Made by a program: the position numbers and the translations under genes. From Erwinia sp. OLFS4 (lineage in GTDB: Bacteria; Pseudomonadota; Gammaproteobacteria; Enterobacterales; Enterobacteriaceae): a stretch of 61,053 nucleotides of DNA. Location of the stretch: assembly GCF_002752165.1 (NCBI RefSeq), contig NZ_MOMB01000057.1, positions 1-61,053 on the forward strand. The letters run 5' to 3'. The notes beneath the pieces are model-generated. The model had not been told where the DNA came from. It ran no database searches and saw only the letters and a list, made by a program, of their open reading frames with translations. The first letter of the stretch is position 1. Every line of letters starts with the position of its first letter. Below are positions 58,548 through 61,053 of the stretch, piece after piece.

Positions 58548-59549
58548 ATGGAAGGTAAATTAATTTTTTGTTCCGATGCAATACTGCGGTTTCAGTCCGA
58601 TTACGATGAAACCTCGGCGGTTCCATTGCTATCCATCCAGAACACGATAGCCAATACCGATCCCTTTTTTCTTCTTCGCTTCTTCCACCATACGACTCTG
58701 ATTGAAGAAGGAACAACGCTGGCAAGTATCTTCTTGGCTATAGAGCCATGGAAGGCGTTGTTAGCAGCTTATCTGGACAGAGATGTTGGTGCTTATATAG
58801 ATGAGGTAAGAAAACCGTCCGGGCCAACGACATGGGATATTGAATGGATCGGAATTGACCGTCGAAGCTCGGTTTACCGTGCTTACAAGCGTCAGGAAAT
58901 GGAAGAAGGGGAAGATTTTTCGGCCTATTTTAATCGCGATCGGTTCCCGACTGATGAGTTTGACATAGAAAGTAGCTGCGATGCTTCAGGTTTCATTAAG
59001 GGTGATAAAGAACGCTGGAGTATCAGCGGTGATATTCACGAAATTAAAAACCTGCCTGTAATCCTCTATAGCAAACAGACGTTGATGACTTCTGCGAAAG
59101 ACGGATTGTTGAAGAAGAGCATATCAGGGGTAAAGAGTTCCAAGCATAGCTGCTTTGTCTATGGTGATACCTCGTTTTCTTTCAGTGAGGTTATGGAGGC
59201 TATCTTCATTAGTGGGCTGTTCTTCTATGCGCCGAGAGATGCTGCCGGTAGCCTTGATGAGCTGAAAGCGAGTTTGGCCGGACTGGAAGAAGAACTGGCC
59301 GAGGTGCCTGAAACAGAATCGGCTGATAATGAAACAGATAAAGAAACTCCCATAGTCGTAGCCGAAGGTGCTTTTGATTCGGTCACAGCTCACATGGAAA
59401 CAGAAGCTGAGGAGTGGCAATCCATTAAGAAGCTGTGCCAGCGAGAAGGTGAGCTTCCCATACGCATCGGTAGTATTAAGATGGCTGAGCCTGCTGAGCC
59501 TGCTGAGCCTGCTGAGCTACGCTTGTGCGGGAAAATTATACGTGGATAG
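58548..59549 (+). CDS. Unassigned 333-residue protein with a C-terminal AEP repeat
   Basis: ATG 58548 follows AGGAGG by about 10 bp. The body is globular and soluble (FFLLRFFHHTTLIEEGTTLASIFLAIEPWKALLAAYLDRDVG; PSGPTTWDIEWIGIDRRSSVYRAYKRQ). An acidic linker (about 235-290) precedes MAEPAEPAEPAEL, encoded by three 9-bp units GCTGAGCCT (59484-59510) plus a partial one. There is no signal peptide. No family is recognised; GC content is higher than in the neighbouring genes. Confidence 0.6.
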   Translation: MEGKLIFCSDAILRFQSDYDETSAVPLLSIQNTIANTDPFFLLRFFHHTTLIEEGTTLASIFLAIEPWKALLAAYLDRDVGAYIDEVRKPSGPTTWDIEWIGIDRRSSVYRAYKRQEMEEGEDFSAYFNRDRFPTDEFDIESSCDASGFIKGDKERWSISGDIHEIKNLPVILYSKQTLMTSAKDGLLKKSISGVKSSKHSCFVYGDTSFSFSEVMEAIFISGLFFYAPRDAAGSLDELKASLAGLEEELAEVPETESADNETDKETPIVVAEGAFDSVTAHMETEAEEWQSIKKLCQREGELPIRIGSIKMAEPAEPAEPAELRLCGKIIRG

Positions 59550-59708
59550 AACAGCAGTGAGCATGACGCCTGCCGGGGCTTATGCTTGCTTACTATTTTT
59601 GCGTTATCTCTTGATCAACCTCATATTTACTATGGTAAAATTCGCAACTTAACTCTGTGAGCATCAAGCGTTTTTTAAGGGCGTCGTCTAACCAGTAAGG
59701 ACATTGAT
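59550..59708. other. Gap before the nuclease-like gene
   Basis: About 160 bp, no gene seen. It is AT-rich around 59600-59660 and should contain the promoter of the following gene. Confidence 0.4.
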
Positions 59709-60626
59709 TTGAACATTAAAGCAACACCAGTATTAATCTCACTTGTCTACGAAGCTCTTTTAAGATCCTTTTGGCGTAAACCGGCACTGAAGAAATTTTT
59801 ATTGTCTTCACATATTTCCGAAAACTTTATTTCAACGTGGAGAGAGGATGAGTCAAAGAGGGCTTTCTTAGATCGTTTATTCCCTAAACTGCAAAGTAAT
59901 GCAAAAGGTAATAATGTTATTTGTCTGATGGCAATTAATCTTTCTGAGCAGACTTCTTTTCCAGATTTAAGAGGCTGGGAGGATTCCTTACAAATGATCC
60001 AGTCAGCAACAAGTGCTGTAAGAGATTTGAAATCGTATATTAAAAAACATAATGAAGAACATCAGAATGAAAAAGAGAAAAAAGAATTCAGGGTGCGAGC
60101 AGAAAAAGAGAGGGCTGAAATTAAACGCTCCGTAACAGATTTAATTAAGTTAAAATCTGAGTTTGAGTGTTTGCATAATAAAATTGGAACACAAAATGGT
60201 GGCTATGAATTCGAAAAATGGTTTTTCAAGCTCGTAGACTATTGCGAAATCGTTTGTAAAAAGCCATATAAAACTAATGGTAGGCAAGTAGATGGAGCCA
60301 TAACCATTGATGGTACAACGTATCTTGTTGAATTAAAATTTCAAAAAACACAGTCTGATGCTACAGATATAGATTCATTAAAAGCTAAAGTAAGAAAAAT
60401 GGCAGATAATACAATGGCTGTAATGATTTCTGTATCTGGTTATTCCTCTGTTGCCATAAGTGAATCATCGGGCAGTCGAACACCTCTAATATTACTAGAC
60501 TATAGCCATTTATATTTATTTTTATCTGGTGGCATGAAGTTTGATGAGATAGTTACACGTATAAGACGTCATTCATCTCAGACTGGGGAGGCGTATCTAC
60601 CTGTAAACTCTTTTGGTGGATTTTAA
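59709..60626 (+). CDS. PD-(D/E)XK restriction-endonuclease-like protein, candidate defence gene
   Basis: 305 residues from TTG 59709, with AAGGA upstream. The C-terminal domain (about 160-290) reads GGYEFEKWFFKLVDY, then GRQVDGAITI (Asp195) and TTYLVELKFQK (Glu208-x-Lys210), the Mrr/Type IV-like nuclease core. A long charged coiled coil (about 100-150) joins it to an N-terminal helical domain (about 1-95; FLLSSHISENFISTWREDESKRAFLDRLFPKL) that I cannot name and that may sense a trigger. GC content is well below that of the chromosomal genes. The next gene is 71 bp away in the same direction, suggesting a two-gene system. Confidence 0.7.
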   Translation: MNIKATPVLISLVYEALLRSFWRKPALKKFLLSSHISENFISTWREDESKRAFLDRLFPKLQSNAKGNNVICLMAINLSEQTSFPDLRGWEDSLQMIQSATSAVRDLKSYIKKHNEEHQNEKEKKEFRVRAEKERAEIKRSVTDLIKLKSEFECLHNKIGTQNGGYEFEKWFFKLVDYCEIVCKKPYKTNGRQVDGAITIDGTTYLVELKFQKTQSDATDIDSLKAKVRKMADNTMAVMISVSGYSSVAISESSGSRTPLILLDYSHLYLFLSGGMKFDEIVTRIRRHSSQTGEAYLPVNSFGGF

Positions 60627-60697
60627 ATGTTTAAAGGATCACGATAAAATCGTAAATTACACATTGTAAATTTCTATATAAAATAAGGAATATAAAA

Positions 60698-61053
60698 GTG
60701 TATAATCTATTCGTTACAGCAGATACTCAGGCATGGAATGAAGCCAATGGAAGTTATGAATTTACAAGGTCTAGGTTTTTAGAGCATACTGAAGACAAAT
60801 TAGTTAGGAAATACAAGGATCTCACTAAGGAACAAATTGAGGAAATAAAAGAATTACCCTGCTTATTTCTAGTGGAAAATTTGCAAGGTGAGGCGTTTGT
60901 TGGCTCGTTAAAATCTATAACTGCTGATAGATATAAAGTAGAGTTTGAATACAATCTTACGCAAAGAATTTCAGAGGGAGAAATTAATAATCAAACTTTA
61001 TACTCACTTGGTCTTTCTAAATTTGAAATAATGCGAACCCATTGGGCTATTAA
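60698..61053 (+). CDS. N-terminal part of an unassigned protein, cut by the window edge
   Basis: The frame from GTG 60698, after AATAAGGAATATAAAA, encodes 118 residues without a stop before the edge. It begins MYNLFVTADTQAWNEANGSY and includes ELPCLFLVENLQGEAFVGSL and LSKFEIMRTHWAI. I have a vague memory of similar N-terminal domains in multi-domain defence proteins but cannot confirm it. It probably works with the nuclease-like protein just upstream. The full length and effector domain lie outside the window. Confidence 0.6.
   Translation, partial: MYNLFVTADTQAWNEANGSYEFTRSRFLEHTEDKLVRKYKDLTKEQIEEIKELPCLFLVENLQGEAFVGSLKSITADRYKVEFEYNLTQRISEGEINNQTLYSLGLSKFEIMRTHWAI

Overview
The window looks like a chromosome segment of an Erwiniaceae bacterium (Erwinia/Pantoea type). 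The evidence is an amylovoran/stewartan-type exopolysaccharide cluster (amsF, amsK and amsL homologues) running into galF-galE-gnd and the complete his operon with its HHHHHH leader peptide. This is followed by the yeeZ, sbcB, yeeA, yeeX and amn neighbourhood known from Enterobacterales. All identifications come from reading translated sequence and recalling families; no database search was run.

Layout. 1-6 kb: the distal end of the exopolysaccharide cluster, which is visibly damaged. An IS1-family end sits inside a glycosyltransferase gene, and amsF and amsL each carry an in-frame amber codon; amsK is intact. 6.3-10.1 kb: galF, galE and gnd, with no O-antigen cluster between galF and gnd. 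10.2-17.8 kb: a prolyl-tRNA-editing-domain remnant, then hisLGDCBHAFI on the minus strand with a textbook attenuator. 17.9-27.2 kb: yeeZ, a lone gtrA, a DinB-fold gene and a rearranged putrescine-utilisation (Puu) set: puuD-puuR-puuB, divergent from puuA-puuE, then puuP, with puuC missing. 27.3-36 kb: sbcB, a gtrB plus membrane glycosyltransferase pair, yeeA, yeeX, a Kdo-hydroxylase-like gene and amn.

36.2-37.6 kb: a RES-type toxin-antitoxin pair. 37.6-52.5 kb: a large catabolic island that resembles hydroxyproline or proline-betaine use. It holds a GntR/FCD regulator, a polar-amino-acid ABC transporter split into two places, a flavin oxidoreductase, a Gfo/Idh/MocA protein, two DapA-fold lyases, a proline-racemase-family epimerase and a two-lysine enolase-superfamily enzyme. 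A frameshifted lactone-oxidase-like gene and two aldehyde dehydrogenases complete it. The same 20-bp sequence with a perfect GTAATATATTAC palindrome lies in front of two of its transcription units and is a good candidate for the regulator's operator. The PuuC-like dehydrogenase here might also cover the missing puuC step.

52.95 kb to the right edge: an integrated element. A 24-bp copy of the tRNA-Asn 3' end marks its left end, in the orientation expected if the intact tRNA lies beyond the right edge. Base composition drops and the genes become AlpA-like, small and unassigned. A RepL-like winged-helix protein lies beside four 17-bp palindromes repeated every 21 bp, two copies of a 33-bp hairpin element and an AT-rich 7-bp tandem repeat, which together look like a replication or partition control region. 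The element ends in the window with a PD-(D/E)XK nuclease-like gene followed by a truncated gene, a candidate defence locus.
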